DNA of 64,000 nucleotides, from contig JAZGTN010000048.1 in NCBI GenBank assembly GCA_037783415.1, forward strand, positions 1,178,001-1,242,000. Reading direction: 5' to 3'. Position 1 is the first letter of the stretch, and every line of letters starts with the position of its first letter. This stretch comes from Leptasterias polaris. Its lineage: Eukaryota > Echinodermata > Asteroidea > Forcipulatida > Asteriidae. Made by a program: the position numbers and the translations under genes. The notes beneath the pieces were generated by a model that saw nothing but the letters and a program-made list of their open reading frames with translations, was not told the origin of the DNA and searched no databases. Positions 44,227 to 57,800 of this stretch are shown here, piece after piece.

Positions 44227-44568
44227 GCCACTGTCAGTATCACCATAGTGATTTGTATTAGGACATCACACACTTTGCTTAGCAATTAAGATGGATAAAC
44301 AGTTGAGATCAATCTGAACTCTTTGTGAAATTGGCTCTAAGCCTGCTACTTCACAGAGAGGTCATTTCCTCCATGGCCCTGCTATGTTTACTGAGCTCTG
44401 TGTGTAATGATCGATCAACAACAGCATTTTAGACAACCAAAAGATTGTGTCAGTATTTTGATGACGCCGTCTGCAGTTGGGTTATATTTTGTTAAAGTCC
44501 CAACAATCATGCCGCCGAAGTGTCTGCCATTTTAGTGACAATGATGTACACAGTTTGACATTCAACTC

Positions 44569-44574
44569 AATAAA
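44569..44574 (+). terminator. CLCN6: Candidate CLCN6 polyadenylation signal
   Basis: AATAAA about 960 bp after the CLCN6 stop. If used, the 3' UTR would include an inverted SINE at 43800-44226. Confidence 0.35.
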
Positions 44575-47280
44575 TGAATTCCTCTTAACGTCCTTGTAAA
44601 GCGTAAGTAATTTTGTAAAACCAAAAAGAAAAACCCCAAAACTATTAAATAAATTGTCATTGCAACAACCGTACAAAAAAAAATAATAATAATAATGATT
44701 CAGGACAACCAATAGCAAAGAGACAGTTCTCCAAGCATTTTTAACTTCCATGTAAAGGTTAAAAATTATTTTTAATGAAAGTACTAAATCAACTCATATT
44801 GATAACACTAACAGCCAAAATAGCAATGATTTTTTGTTGTTGCAATAATTCTGATATTTGACATGCCAAAAGTATAAACAGATGTGCTTATTTCTTACCA
44901 AAGCTGATCTCGTTCCTAATTTTATATGTAATAATTTTTGTATCAAAATTTATAATTTTATAGAAATTAATTGAAAGCATTTATATCTTTGTACTGATAA
45001 TTTTATACACATATGGAAAGGAAGCACTGAAAATCAATGCCGATTGGCTCACGAAAAGTTACTGCTTTGTGCACATGCTTGTTTAAAACAATCTAACTTA
45101 GTACTCGTGTATTAAAATGCACGTATTTTGAAGCAATACATTTTTAAATGGTCGCCCTAAACTGCTTACAGTTAGACGAATCACAAGATCAAAAAAGATT
45201 CTATCACAGAATCACACTTCCAGGGGTTATGATCGTGCAAGGCATTCTGGGAAAGAAAACAAATTGCCGCTGCACGATTGTACACCGTCACATTCCTTTT
45301 TGTCATAATAGAAAGGATTGCTATTATTGAACGAGGCCAGACTTTCTGCTTAGGCCTTATCCGAATTGTTGGCTGCAGCTATGACTGTTGCTATGGACTA
45401 CACTAACTGCTAATTCTGACACAGCCTTAGATCATAAAGCCTGTACACAAACAAACTAGCTCAGCGCAGAAACAGGTTACCAGCTAAAATTACATAAAGT
45501 TTGTATCGTTGTGACTGGTACCCCACTCAATTTTTGCTTAGCAATGAAATTTGTCAAACAGTATTTTCTGCTTACAGGCTTTATGAAATTGGACACAGGG
45601 GCCGATTTCATAAAGCTGTCAAGCAGACAATGCTGCTTAGAAAGTTTCTTGTCTAAGCAAAAAACAAACAAAAAAGGGCACCAGCAATGTAAACCTTATG
45701 GCATAGCACTTTTTGCTTTCAGGCTTTATGAAAGTTGACCCCAGTAGGCCGACCAAATTTTGTTATTTTCCTATAAACTGTCAAAGGTCAAAATCATTTT
45801 TAAAAAAACAAGGGGACTGCTCTTGCCATGACAAATGTTTACTTCTGTAACCATGAAGGTTGTATTTTGAAGTACATTTTTGTTATACACTAAAATTAAT
45901 GGTCATAATTTTTTAATTTACTTCTTAAAAAGTACAAGTATGAAGTATCACGTGACAATCAAAATGCATATGAATTTAAAATTGCCGCTTAAAATGATAC
46001 AAGGTCGTTTACCCAGGCAGCTTCCCTTGTGGTTTATTATTTGATAAAATGATACAACATGAAACTGCACCGAATTACAAATATGTTTTCTTAAATTGAT
46101 GGCTCAAAGATATGGCATCACCCAGCAAGAGTGTAATATACAAAAATAATGCATTTTATAAAATTCCATTATTGTACAATTAATTATGGTAATGATTTTC
46201 TGAATGTGTTATTAAAATATCACAAGATTAATATTTCATATAATTATCATGGTTTTATGAAAAAATATATATTCAGTTTTCGGAATAATCGTTTTTAAAA
46301 TGTTATAATTTTTTCTAAACTAAAAACTATTGCTGTTAACCTTTTGGCTTTGAGGCACCATTATCATTTCTGCAAACATTGTTTTTTACCGGAATTTCAA
46401 AAACCATTTTGTACTCGCTGTTAAAATAATCGGCATAGATAATGACAATTGAAGATGGATATATACATAGAAGCAACTCAAGTGATAAGTTTATCTGAAA
46501 TGGAAAAGGGTAATTAGTTTAAATACAATTTCTAGAGAAATTGAGTTAAAATCTGGGACATCTTAAAAGTTCTGAGAAGGTAATAAAAAAAATCGAGCAT
46601 TGAAGGGACAATAAGAAATATTAAAGATAATCATAAGTCATAATTACGACTTGTGTCAATTAAACCATATTTATTAGTTTATGTAAGTCATAATTAGTGA
46701 CTTAAATTGTCTTTCCCTTTAATAGCTTTTGTAGCAACTCACATTTTTCAGGAGTCTTAATTTATCAGTTTCGTAGTAAATAATTCCAGCAATGGAAATA
46801 GTTCAATCTAGATTACAACTGGCATTTCAGTGCAAACGATGTAATGGGCCCCTCTTTCAGATCCAATGTTTATACAAAATGGAAAATGCAACAAATATAG
46901 GAAAATAGTATTTTTTAAGATTATTGAAAAACTGCTCTTCCAAATCAAATTTAATTTCAGTAAAAAGTGGATAGTGTTGTTAAATTCAAACAGGATTGGA
47001 ACTGCCTCTTGACACCAGCATGTCTAGTGGTGGTATGTCACTGTCCTAAAATGTGGGTGTCATGGGTTCAAACCCCATCAGAGCAGACTGGCTTCTTCAG
47101 AAAGCTCCGAGTAAACAGTGTTTATCACATGTCAGTGTAAAGGCAACACCAAAATCATTCTTATACATTTGTTTAACACAAGAAACAGGGTCAGCAGTTA
47201 TTGTGTATGAAAATGACTGGAATTGGCTTGCAGGCCTGGGTCTCACATCTATCTTAGACTCTGAACCTCTCATGGTACAA
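44575..47280. other. AT-rich spacer between the convergent genes
   Basis: No supported exon. Contains a decayed repeat at 45420-45760 (GGGGCCGATTTCATAAAGCT block) and AAGTCATAATTA palindromes at 46630-46705. Confidence 0.4.
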
Positions 47281-47286
47281 TTCCGG

Positions 47287-48386
47287 ATATATAGACCATA
47301 TTACCTTTGTTTACAGAGTGGTGACCTTGCACATTCTTAAGTGTTTTCTATATGGGAAAATTTACATTTTGTGTCATAATTTTCACATAAGCAACAGCTG
47401 TACAGCTTTTGAGATGTCACCCCTTTCTTCATATCAAAAGTTGAGACAAATCAGACAGTGCAATCTCCATAAAACATAAGATTTGTTGTTTTCTTCCATT
47501 GAGCTGTGTACAAATGTGCCTGCAGGAAGTCCAGGCTCTGTGGCTCTTTTGTAAACATGTGATGTCACAGGTGACCAGAGATGCCAACATTTACGATTTA
47601 GGCGTAATTTGTACGATTTATTTATCAAATTACGACAATGCGATCATCGCCTCGTTCTTTACGATTTTATAAATATCTAGTAATAAAACATTTAATGTAC
47701 GTGTTGTGTCTTGAATCCTATTTATTTTCATAGCGCGTATCACTAAAATGTATTCGGTATCTGACTTTTTGTGCGAATTGTAGCGCATGAAACAGCGAAT
47801 ACGTAGGCCCTTTTCGAAACGACCGGTGAAAACAACGCGCCCACGGTAGAAGAGCCTAATTGGGCGTAATAAGTATTAGGCTGGTGTCCTCGATTTACAC
47901 GTAGACAATGTGTGTTAGAAGACTGGCAACCAGCCACCATGGTCAGTTGCTAACCAAATTGCCCCCAGGTATACTGATGTTGATATTGGGGCGTTTGAGA
48001 AAACCGCGTGTAGTCTTGCTCGTCGTACTACACTGTTGATAAAATCATGTTTATTACGGTGCTCGTTGTTTACGCGTGCCAGGTAAAACCAATATAATAA
48101 TACAATAGTTTGATTAGTTTTTCGCTTGTTGGAGTACAACGATGGATTCATTACAACATGATTTTATAGAGGATTACAACTTCGTAGTGAAATCTGCTCG
48201 CAGTCGCTGTGACTTGACATCAACATTGCACACAGCGCGCCGGATCCGGAGCATACGACATCGTCAAAAGGCACAGAACATGTATGACACTGATCTCTGT
48301 TAAATGCTATATATATTGCCTGAGGGAAAATTACTCTTTTTTAATTTGAAATGTTGGCATCTCTGGGTGACAGGTCACATCGTCTA
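47287..48386. mobile_element. TIR element (TAGACCATRT) interrupted by a hAT-like insertion
   Basis: Left part 47287-47575 matches 28195-28875 in reverse order; the right end GGTCACATCGTCTATA lies at 48371-48386, beyond the insertion. Confidence 0.65.
47576..48365. mobile_element. 790-bp non-autonomous hAT-like element
   Basis: CAGAGATGCCAACATTTACG ... AAATGTTGGCATCTCTG, with GGTGAC on both sides (47570-47575, 48366-48371). The CAG..TGCCAAC terminus resembles hAT ends, but hAT TSDs are usually 8 bp and only 6 match. No transposase ORF. Confidence 0.75.
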
Positions 48387-48581
48387 TACAGACTCAGTGC
48401 ATCACCAGAAATACGTTTGTTGACTTTAATTTCTCTCTCCCTTTGGCGAGTGCTTTACTTCATTCAAGAAAACTTAAATGCTCAAGGGGATTTCGAGAAA
48501 ATCACGAAATCAGGGGAAAAAAACTCACATGAAGAAAGTTTTCAAACCATCTGGACTTAAAAAAAAAAAAAATCTTGCAAA

Positions 48582-48866
48582 CTATCTTTCATACCAGTCA
48601 TCTGTTCTACTGGTCGCCATTGCATCTTCAATAGCAATTTCTTCAAACTCCAGTGACTCTAGGGAAATGTCGGACCCTTGACTTCCAACCTCATCCCCCT
48701 CTGTGTCAAGTCCTTCTCTTCGATGAAGCTCCGCCTCAACCTCTTTAAGGATGAGTTCTTCATCCCATTCTACATCATCCTCATCTTCCTCCACCTCCTC
48801 CTCTTCTTCCTCTTCTTCATCTTCATCTTCATCTTTGTATGTCTTTGTCATGTCAGATAAATCCCA
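48582..48866 (-). CDS. TMEM44: TMEM44 candidate 3' exon B, poly-acidic tail (94 residues and stop)
   Basis: Phase 0 acceptor ATATCAG|TGG; WDLSDMTKTYKDEDEDEE, a Glu run, then EEAIxxD-like acidic sequence to TAG at 48582. Human TMEM44 also ends in an acidic tail. It can splice directly from exon 8. Exon A versus exon B usage is unresolved. Confidence 0.6.
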   Translation of the reverse strand, partial: WDLSDMTKTYKDEDEDEEEEEEEEVEEDEDDVEWDEELILKEVEAELHRREGLDTEGDEVGSQGSDISLESLEFEEIAIEDAMATSRTDDWYER

Positions 48867-51800
48867 CTGATATAAAAAAAGTACATTAATTCATCAATTA
48901 ATTAAAGTTGTTGATAAATAATAAATAAAAGTCATCAATAAAAAATTGCCATCACTATGAATTCAAAAGCATAAACAAAAATTCATTTGAAATACATATT
49001 TGAAAGAATCTGTTTTTTAAAAGATCACTAAAGTATAACAGGTCTTTTTTTTTGGGGGGGGGGGAGAAATTTTCAGTAATGAATATCTGATGGTAAGTCA
49101 CTTAAGTTGCTTATTTTTTATTTTATTTCATGGTTTATTAAAACATTCAACTTGGTTACCAATGGCAAAATTACATTGAATTTACAACTTTAAAAATGTA
49201 TAAAAATGCATCAAAGTCTTAGATAGGATTAAGAGAAGATGGAACATTAAACATTAAAACAGCCTTAGTCTTTTTTGATAATTTTGAAGTTTCTAGATCA
49301 TCCTGTGGTTTACTCGCCTCCAACTCATCACCAAAATTCTCCACGGCGGGTTTGGATTGAGATTTTTGTCTACGTCCACCTCTTGGGTGATCAGGTGGAG
49401 GGGGTATAGCCTGAAGTGGTGACCTTTGACCTTCATCCTCTCCAGAGTACTGTCTTGCAAGTTGGTCTTGTCTGTCAATGTTTGGATCAATCATGTCCAC
49501 CTTTGTGCTTCGGAGTCTCTTTAAAGGATAATCGGGATTTCAAACGAAATTTAGTGAAAAGCTTATAAATGCATTGATAGAAATCAAGGCATCTTTAGAT
49601 CAATCTGTAAAATTTAGCCTGGAATGAGTGCAATAAATCCCCATTAAACCACTTTTCACATCAAACAAATTTCCCAGAAATACTTAGAAAATTGTGCTGC
49701 TCTTTTCATTTCATTTCATTTCTTCGCAGGTAAAAACATTCAAATTAAAAAACAAAAGTATACAAACAATTAAAAGGCAAAAGATTAAACAAAATAAATT
49801 CCCAAAACAGGACAATGGCACAGCTGAAGGATAACAAAATAAATTTAATCACTGTCTAGTTTTTTTCAAATGCTATTAGACAAGAAAAAAAAAACCAACC
49901 AAACAAACAATCCAAAAGCTTCAACACCACATACAAAAGAAAACCAAAACAATTAGACTTGAACATTATTTTTAACCCACTGAAATAAACTAAGGAGTTG
50001 AAGCACAAAGGACAACATTGGTAATTGTTGAAGACCAGTATCAACACTTGATGTGACCCAACATATACATCAAATAAGAAACCTGTGAAAGTTTTAGCTC
50101 AGTTGGTCATCAGGGTCACAAGAAAATAGTGAAGCAAAAAACCTGTATGTTTTCGCTCTTTTCAAACATAGGGTTCAGGACTTGCAAAATCAAAACTGTT
50201 TGTTATATGCATTTCTCAAAAACTATAGCATTCCAAGAAAACAATATTTCAATGGAAGTTTTCAACTATGATCATCTTCATACCATGTAAGTAGTGTGCA
50301 AATCTGTGAACATTTATTAGTTCACTCTTACCGATGTTCTATACACCCTTTAAAAGAGAAAAGAAAACAAGCCAATTACAAAAGAGAGAAACAAGTTGTC
50401 TGCAACAGCTTATTTAATTTCTGTCAGGGGAACCCAAGAATCTGTCACCAGAAGATGATTTCTAAGTAATCTTTTGGTAAAGGAATTGAGGTTTCCTGGT
50501 CATTGAGGAATTTTGTACAAACCTCATCTTCACTCTGGTGTTCATCTTCATCATCCTCATCCTCATGGATGGCAGAGAGGCGTGGTTCCTCCCCGGATGG
50601 CCAAACATCTTCATCATCATCTAAGCCCCGTTCTCTAACGTCTTCATACTCGGCTAATCTGTCATCTTGGTTTTGCTCCCAACGAGCCGCCAATTTCTGC
50701 TGGTTAATCTGTCTTTGCTGACGAGCTATGAGGTAAAGTATCTATTGGAATAAATCATTAAGGACTTTTTTTTATTTTTAGTTTCACCCAAGTTAGAGCA
50801 ATGAAAGCAAGGTATACTTTTGGTAATTATCAAAGACCAGTATCCTCACTTGGTGTATCCCAACATATGCATAAAATAACAATTGGGGCTCAATTGGTCA
50901 TCGAAGTTGCAAAAAGAAATAATGAAAGAAAAAATCACCCTTATTGCATAGAATTGTGTGCATCTCAGATGCCTGAGAGAAACTTAATGCCTGAAGCCTT
51001 TCTTAGATTCAAATTTTGGGTCAAAAATTTACCTCTTTTTCTAACAAAGTTTTATGCTATCAACAGCTCTCCAGCACACTTTTACCAAGTAAGTTTGTAT
51101 AGTCATTAACTTGTGAAGTAATTACCAAAAGGCCCGGTGATAATAACAAAAACTAAAATGTAACAAAAAAAGAGGCGGTAATTAAACACAAAATTGCTTC
51201 GATGGGAATACCCCCCAATCTTCGACTGAGTAGGGTCAAAAGCTTTTGGAATTGAAAAAACAAACGACATGAAACCAAATGAAAGAGAAAAAAAAATAGC
51301 CAAAGTATTTTCATGGGGATTCTTTCCTCTTTAAACTCAAAGGTGGGACTGGAGTCAACATTCTTAATAGAAATCAACAAAGTAGGAAGCTAATAAGCAA
51401 CGGAAAGGAAAGAAAACACGAGCACTCTTGAGTTCTCCAAAGGGGGGCTCTGTTGGATATTGAAGGATAATGAAAAGTTTACCAGTACACAACAGCAATT
51501 GCAAAAACTAAAATTTAAATAATTGGTTTAAAATTTGTAAGGATACAATAAGATCAAACACCATGCCCATGCCACTGCAAAGATAAACAAAACAAAAGGA
51601 AACTGAAGTGGTTTAAAATAACAAATAATAAACACAAACTTGCTTTCAACAATTCTAGTCCTAGCAGTGCCATAAATCGGCAATGACTTATGGAGTAACT
51701 TTGAAATCAAAAGCAAGAACTAATAACACCTAATATAAAAATACATATATTTGAAAACGGAAGAGATTGTAAAGAATTCCTACCAGATGAGTAACCACGG

Positions 51801-54800
51801 TAACGCGTTTATCAAGAAGGCAAAATTCTGGCTGAACATTATGATGGAAAGTATGTAGCAAATGTTGGCCAAAATAGCGAACGTGTTGACGTGAAAATGG
51901 CGAAGCAGATATTCACAGTGATGAAGCTGAAATGAAATGAACACAATAAACCATTGTTATTATTTTTATTAACCTTTCTTTCACCTTTTGGGTGTAGACA
52001 GAAAAATTTACTAGAATGGGGTTTGGACCTGCAACCTCCGGATTAACTGTCCGTGCTCTACTACAACTGACCTATTTGTATAGCCCTAATGTTGGCGACT
52101 CCCTATTTTGTCAATATCTTTGTTCAGCGGTGCCAGTCAGAAGCCATTCAATCCTTTTATAACTGCCGTGTAGCCAGGGATCACATCCAAGCTTACGATA
52201 CAACCTGGGAAGCACTATGTATTGAAATCACCAATAGGGCGATGCAACCTTTTGTTTTAACATCAAGTAACAACTCATAAGGGAACTGACTGAGTAAATA
52301 TAATTCAATTTTTTAATGAATCAAGAAGAAACAAATTACTAGAAAGGGATTTGAACCTTTGACCCCGGCTAAATGTAATGTCAGGCCAATCAATGTTACC
52401 ATTACCCTCAGAACAAAGACAACAGAATAGCAAGAATTTGGGTGTAAAATTGATTGCAACACTAACTTTATCAATCTCTAACAGGGTGTATTTTTTCCAA
52501 GAACTTTTTCCATACTTACTCCATCTTTTATTAGTGGTACTTTAGCAAGCGAGTAGGCAAACACTGCAAAGATACCAAGTGTGAAACCAAAGTTGTCCAC
52601 GGGTGACTGAAGTAAAAAAATAAAAATAAAATAAGAAAGGGCCAGCTATAAAGAATCAATTCTGCAGAGAGTTATTCATTTATGTATTTTTTTTTTTAAT
52701 TGCCCCAAAACAAGGTCAAAGGGCGACTGGTGATCCAAATTTAATGACATGCTCACAGTGTATATTGGAAACTAAAGAATAAAAATTTCCTACTCCTAAC
52801 ACAATAGCGTAACTTTATTCAGATATTTGTTCTTCCTGCGACACGAACAGGAACCAAAAAAGAACAACTATTTTTTATTTTTTTTTATAATTGTTTTAAA
52901 ACAATTCAGCAACTTATTTTACCTCTGACACCATCAAAAGATTTCTCCCTGTGCCAAATGTTTGAACTCTTCTTTGTTGCCATGGAGATGATGCAAGTGG
53001 GAGATACACCATCGCTGGTAGCCATGTCATTAATATACACATAATGCGGGTACGGTTACCATTATGCTTGCCTTTTGGTCTGTCAGGACTATTCCATTCA
53101 CCTGTAGGGTTGTATATTGCTAGTAGCAGGTGAACATGATAACATACATTAAAACATTTCAATGTACAAAATTGTTTTACAAGTTTACTTATTAAGTTAA
53201 GGCGGAATAGCTAAATATACAGTGTTGAATGAGGTGTCTAACTACCCTATTACTGAAGCAATACTTAAAGGCACTGTACACATTTGGTAATTACTCAAAA
53301 TATATATTAGTATAAAAACTTACTTGGTAACGAGCAACGGAGAGCTGTTGATAGTATAAAACATTGTGAGAAACCACTCCCTCTGAAGTAACGTAGTTTT
53401 TGAGAAAGAGGTAATTTCTCACTAAAATAATGAAAAACTTCTTGCCAGAAGCCTTTTATTCCTATCTGAAAGCACACTAATTTGTACAACAAGGGTGTTT
53501 TTTCTTTCATCATTTTCTTGCAACTTCAATGACCAATTGAGCCCAAATTTTCACAGGTTTGTTATTTTATGCATATGTTGGGATACACCAAGTGAGAATA
53601 CTGGTCTTTGACAATTACAAAACGTGTTCAGTGCCTTTAAGCTAAGAAAAAGAACTATTAATATTGCGTATGAAAGTATTGAATTGTTCCAACAGGACTA
53701 AAGTAAGATGTTTGTGTCCACTCTGGTAGCTTTGTAGAGAAGAGAGAGTGTGTGTGGGCACACCCAGCTATATCTTTCTAGCCTTAGTGTCCTGCCTAAT
53801 CATGCATGAAAATAACAATAGGCTACCTGCACTTTTAGATGCCCTGGGATATCCCGGTATAAATTTAAATAAAGGCACTGTGGACTTGAAGTGGTGACTT
53901 GATACAAAGGGTGGTCACTACAAGTACCATGTACCTTACCCTGCAAAAAAAACCACCCCAGGCATACATAGTACAAAATAAATTGTAACAGTTTTATTTG
54001 GTTGTGACAGCGTGGAGCATATAGCCAACTTAACACAGACAAAAGTGTAATCATCCCTTTTCAAATAGCAATGGTGTTTTCAAAGGGAAATAAATGAAAG
54101 TGAACGGCACCACTTACTGTACGGAATTCTTTCAGGTTCATAGGAAGAAAAAGAGCATCGGATGTAGAGGAAGTGGAGGAAGAATATGACATCAGAACCA
54201 ACCAAATATCCTGCAATTAACACCTGTAAATAATATCAAGAAATCAAATAAAATGTTGCATCCTCTTATAAAGGTGATCCCCTGGCTGCCGCTTCCCAGG
54301 TTGCATCGTAAACTTGGGTGTGATCCCTGGCTCCTGGCAGTTAACAGTTAGTATGGCTTCTGACTGGCACCTCTCGAACAATGATATTGAAAAAATAAGG
54401 CTAGATAGCTCAGTTGGTAGAGCGTCGGCACGTTAATCCGGAGGTCGCTGGTTCAAATCCTGCTCTAATCAATTTTTCTTTGTTTAACCCAAATCATTTT
54501 GAAATCAGATAAAGAAAGACAGTTGCGCAACTTCAATGATTTGCTAGATATATGAACTAGTGTCTTTAGACACACAGTTTTTTAATTTCTAGCAAATTTG
54601 GCCAACCTTTTACCAAATCCGGGCTAAAACATTGATAACTGAGTTAGTAACAATTCAAAGGGTGCATGATTAGGTTAGGTTCACTTTTACTAATCCTGAC
54701 CATCTTAGAATGGGTTGTCTTGTGGTCTGCTTCCAATTGTTTTGTTTTCTTGCCTTGATCTATAACTATTTTGTTGCCTTCAATATTAATTGGCATCCTT

Positions 54801-57800
54801 TGGTAAAGTTTTGATAACTAGGCTGTTTGGTTCTCTTAACCTAACTCATTAACCAAGAGCATATTGGGGATAACTAGGCTGTTTGGTTCTCTTAACCTAA
54901 CTCATTAACCAAGAGCATATTGGGGATAACTAGGCTGTTTGGTTCTCTTAACCTAACTCATTAACCAAGATCATTGGGAATAACTAGGCTGTTTGGTTCT
55001 CTTAACCTAACTCATTAACCGAGAGCATTGGGAATAACTTAGCTGTTTGGTTCTCTTAACCTAACTCATTAACCGAGAGCATTGGGAATAACTAGGCTGT
55101 TTGGTTCTCTTAACCTAACTCATTAACCGAGAGCATTGGGAATAACTTAGCTGTTTGGTTCTCTTAACCTAACTCATTAACCGAGAGCATTGGGAATAAC
55201 TAGGCTGTTTGGTTCTCTTAACCTAACTCATTAACCGAGAGCATTGGGAATAACTAGGCTGTTTGGTTCTCTTAACCTAACTCATTAACCAAGAGCATAT
55301 TGGGAATAACTTAGCTGTTTGGTTCTCTTAACCTAACTCATTAACCGAGAGCATTGGGAATAACTAGGCTGTTTGGTTCTCTTAACCTAACTCATTAACC
55401 GAGAGCATCGGGAATAACTTAGCTGTTTGGTTCTCTTAACCTAACTCATTAACCGAGAGCATTGGGAATAACTAGGCTGTTTGGTTCTCTTAACCTAACT
55501 CATTAACCGAGAGCATTGGGAATAACTAGGCTGTTTGGTTCTCTTAACCTAACTCATTAACCAAGAGCATATTGGGAATAACTTAGCTGTTTGGTTCTCT
55601 TAACCTAACTCATTAACCGAGAGCATTGGGAATAACTAGGCTGTTTGGTTCTCTTAACCTAACTCATTAACCGAGAGCATTGGGAATAACTAGGCTGTTT
55701 GGTTCTCTTAACCTAACTCATTAACCAAGAGCATATTGGGAATAACTTAGCTGTTTGGTTCTCTTAACCTAACTCATTAACCGAGAGCATTGGGAATAAC
55801 TAGGCTGTTTGGTTCTGTTAACCTCACTCATTAACCAAGATCATTGGGAATAACTAGGCTGTTTGGTTCTCTTAACCTAACTCATTAACCGAGAGCATTG
55901 GGGATAACTAGGCTGTTTGGTTCTCTTAACCTAACTCATTAACCGAGAGCATTGGGAATAACTTAGCTGTTTGGTTCTCTTAACCTAACTCATTAACCGA
56001 GAGCATTGGGAATAACTAGGCTGTTTGGTTCTCTTAACCTAACTCATTAACCGAGAGCATTGGGAATAACTTAGCTGTTTGGTTCTCTTAACCTAACTCA
56101 TTAACCGAGAGCATTGGGAATAACTAGGCTGTTTGGTTCTCTTAACCTAACTCATTAACCGAGAGCATTGGGAATAACTAGGCTGTTTGGTTCTCTTAAC
56201 CTAACTCATTAACCAAGAGCATATTGGGAATAACTTAGCTGTTTGTTCTCTTAACCTAACTCATTAACCGAGAGCATTGGGAATAACTAGGCTGTTTGGT
56301 TCTCTTAACCTAACTCATTAACCGAGAGCATCGGGAATAACTTAGCTGTTTGGTTCTCTTAACCTAACTCATTAACCGAGAGCATTGGGAATAACTAGGC
56401 TGTTTGGTTCTCTTAACCTAACTCATTAACCGAGAGCATATTGGGAATAACTTAGCTGTTTGGTTCTCTTAACCTAACTCATTAACCGAGAGCATTGGGA
56501 ATAAATAACTAGGCTGTTTGGTTCTCTTAACCTAACTCATTAACCGAGAGCATTGGGAATAACTAGGCTGTTTGGTTCTCTTAACCTAACTCATTAACCA
56601 AGAGCATATTGGGAATAACTTAGCTGTTTGGTTCTCTTAACCTAACTCATTAACCGAGAGCATTGGGAATAACTAGGCTGTTTGGTTCTGTTAACCTCAC
56701 TCATTAACCAAGATCATTGGGAATAACTAGGCTGTTTGGTTCTCTTAACCTAACTCATTAACCGAGAGCATTGGGGATAACTAGGCTGTTTGGTTCTCTT
56801 AACCTAACTCATTAACCGAGAGCATTGGGAATAACTTAGCTGTTTGGTTCTCTTAACCTAACTCATTAACCGAGAGCATTGGGAATAACTAGGCTGTTTG
56901 GTTCTGTTAACCTCACTCATTAACCAAGATCATTGGGAATAACTAGGCTGTTTGGTTCTCTTAACCTAACTCATTAACCGAGAGCATTGGGGATAACTAG
57001 GCTGTTTGTTTCTCTTAACCTAACTCATTAAGCACTGAGAGCATTGGGGATAACTAGGCTGTTTGGTTCTGTTAACCTCACTCATTAACCAAGAGCATTG
57101 GGGATAACTAAAGGCTGTTTGGTTCTCTTAAACTAACTCAAGAGCATTGGAAATAACTAGGCTGTTTGATTCTCTTAACCTAACTAACTAACCAATAGCA
57201 TTGACTTTTTGGTTGTCTTACCTAACTCATTGACCAAGAGCATAATTGGGGATAACTAGACTGTTTGGTTTTGTGAACCCAAGTCATTAACCAAGAGCAT
57301 AAGGATAACTAGGCTGTTCGGTTCTCTTAAACTAACTCAAGGGCATTGGGGATAACTAGGCTGTTTGATTCTCTAATTAACCTTACTAATTAACCAAGAG
57401 CATTGGGGATTGAAAAGTCTGAAAAATCTCATCCCTATTTAGCTTTCCCAGGTCAACACAGGTCTGACCCCAGTGCTTTCCAGTAGAATTGAACTGAAAT
57501 AAGTTCCGAACGGCTGTCCCAAGATGCATTTGAACGAATGCTGGGGAAGTTGGCTTTCAGTTAGCTCTTGTCGGGGGCTCACCCGGATGAGCAGATCCCG
57601 TTCGACCCCGGCAAGCTAATCGAACGCACCCACAGAGAGGGTGTAGAGGTTGGGGAGTGGTTGCTTCATGAATTACCTGTGTACCAAGCTGATGACTGAG
57701 TGTAGCGCCGATCAGACTGCATACGTTTGCAGAGCAGATGTGAACGAGTGTCAGGAGTTGTCGTTTGCTTCCATTACCTTCATTGTGTCTTGCTCTTAAC

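Noticed and set aside
54403..54475. tRNA gene
   Set aside because: The anticodon arm pairs poorly and the flanks are repetitive.
54813..57420. CRISPR-like or telomere-like array
   Set aside because: The units are contiguous with no unique spacers, and the AACCTAAC core is part of a 54-bp unit rather than a telomere repeat.
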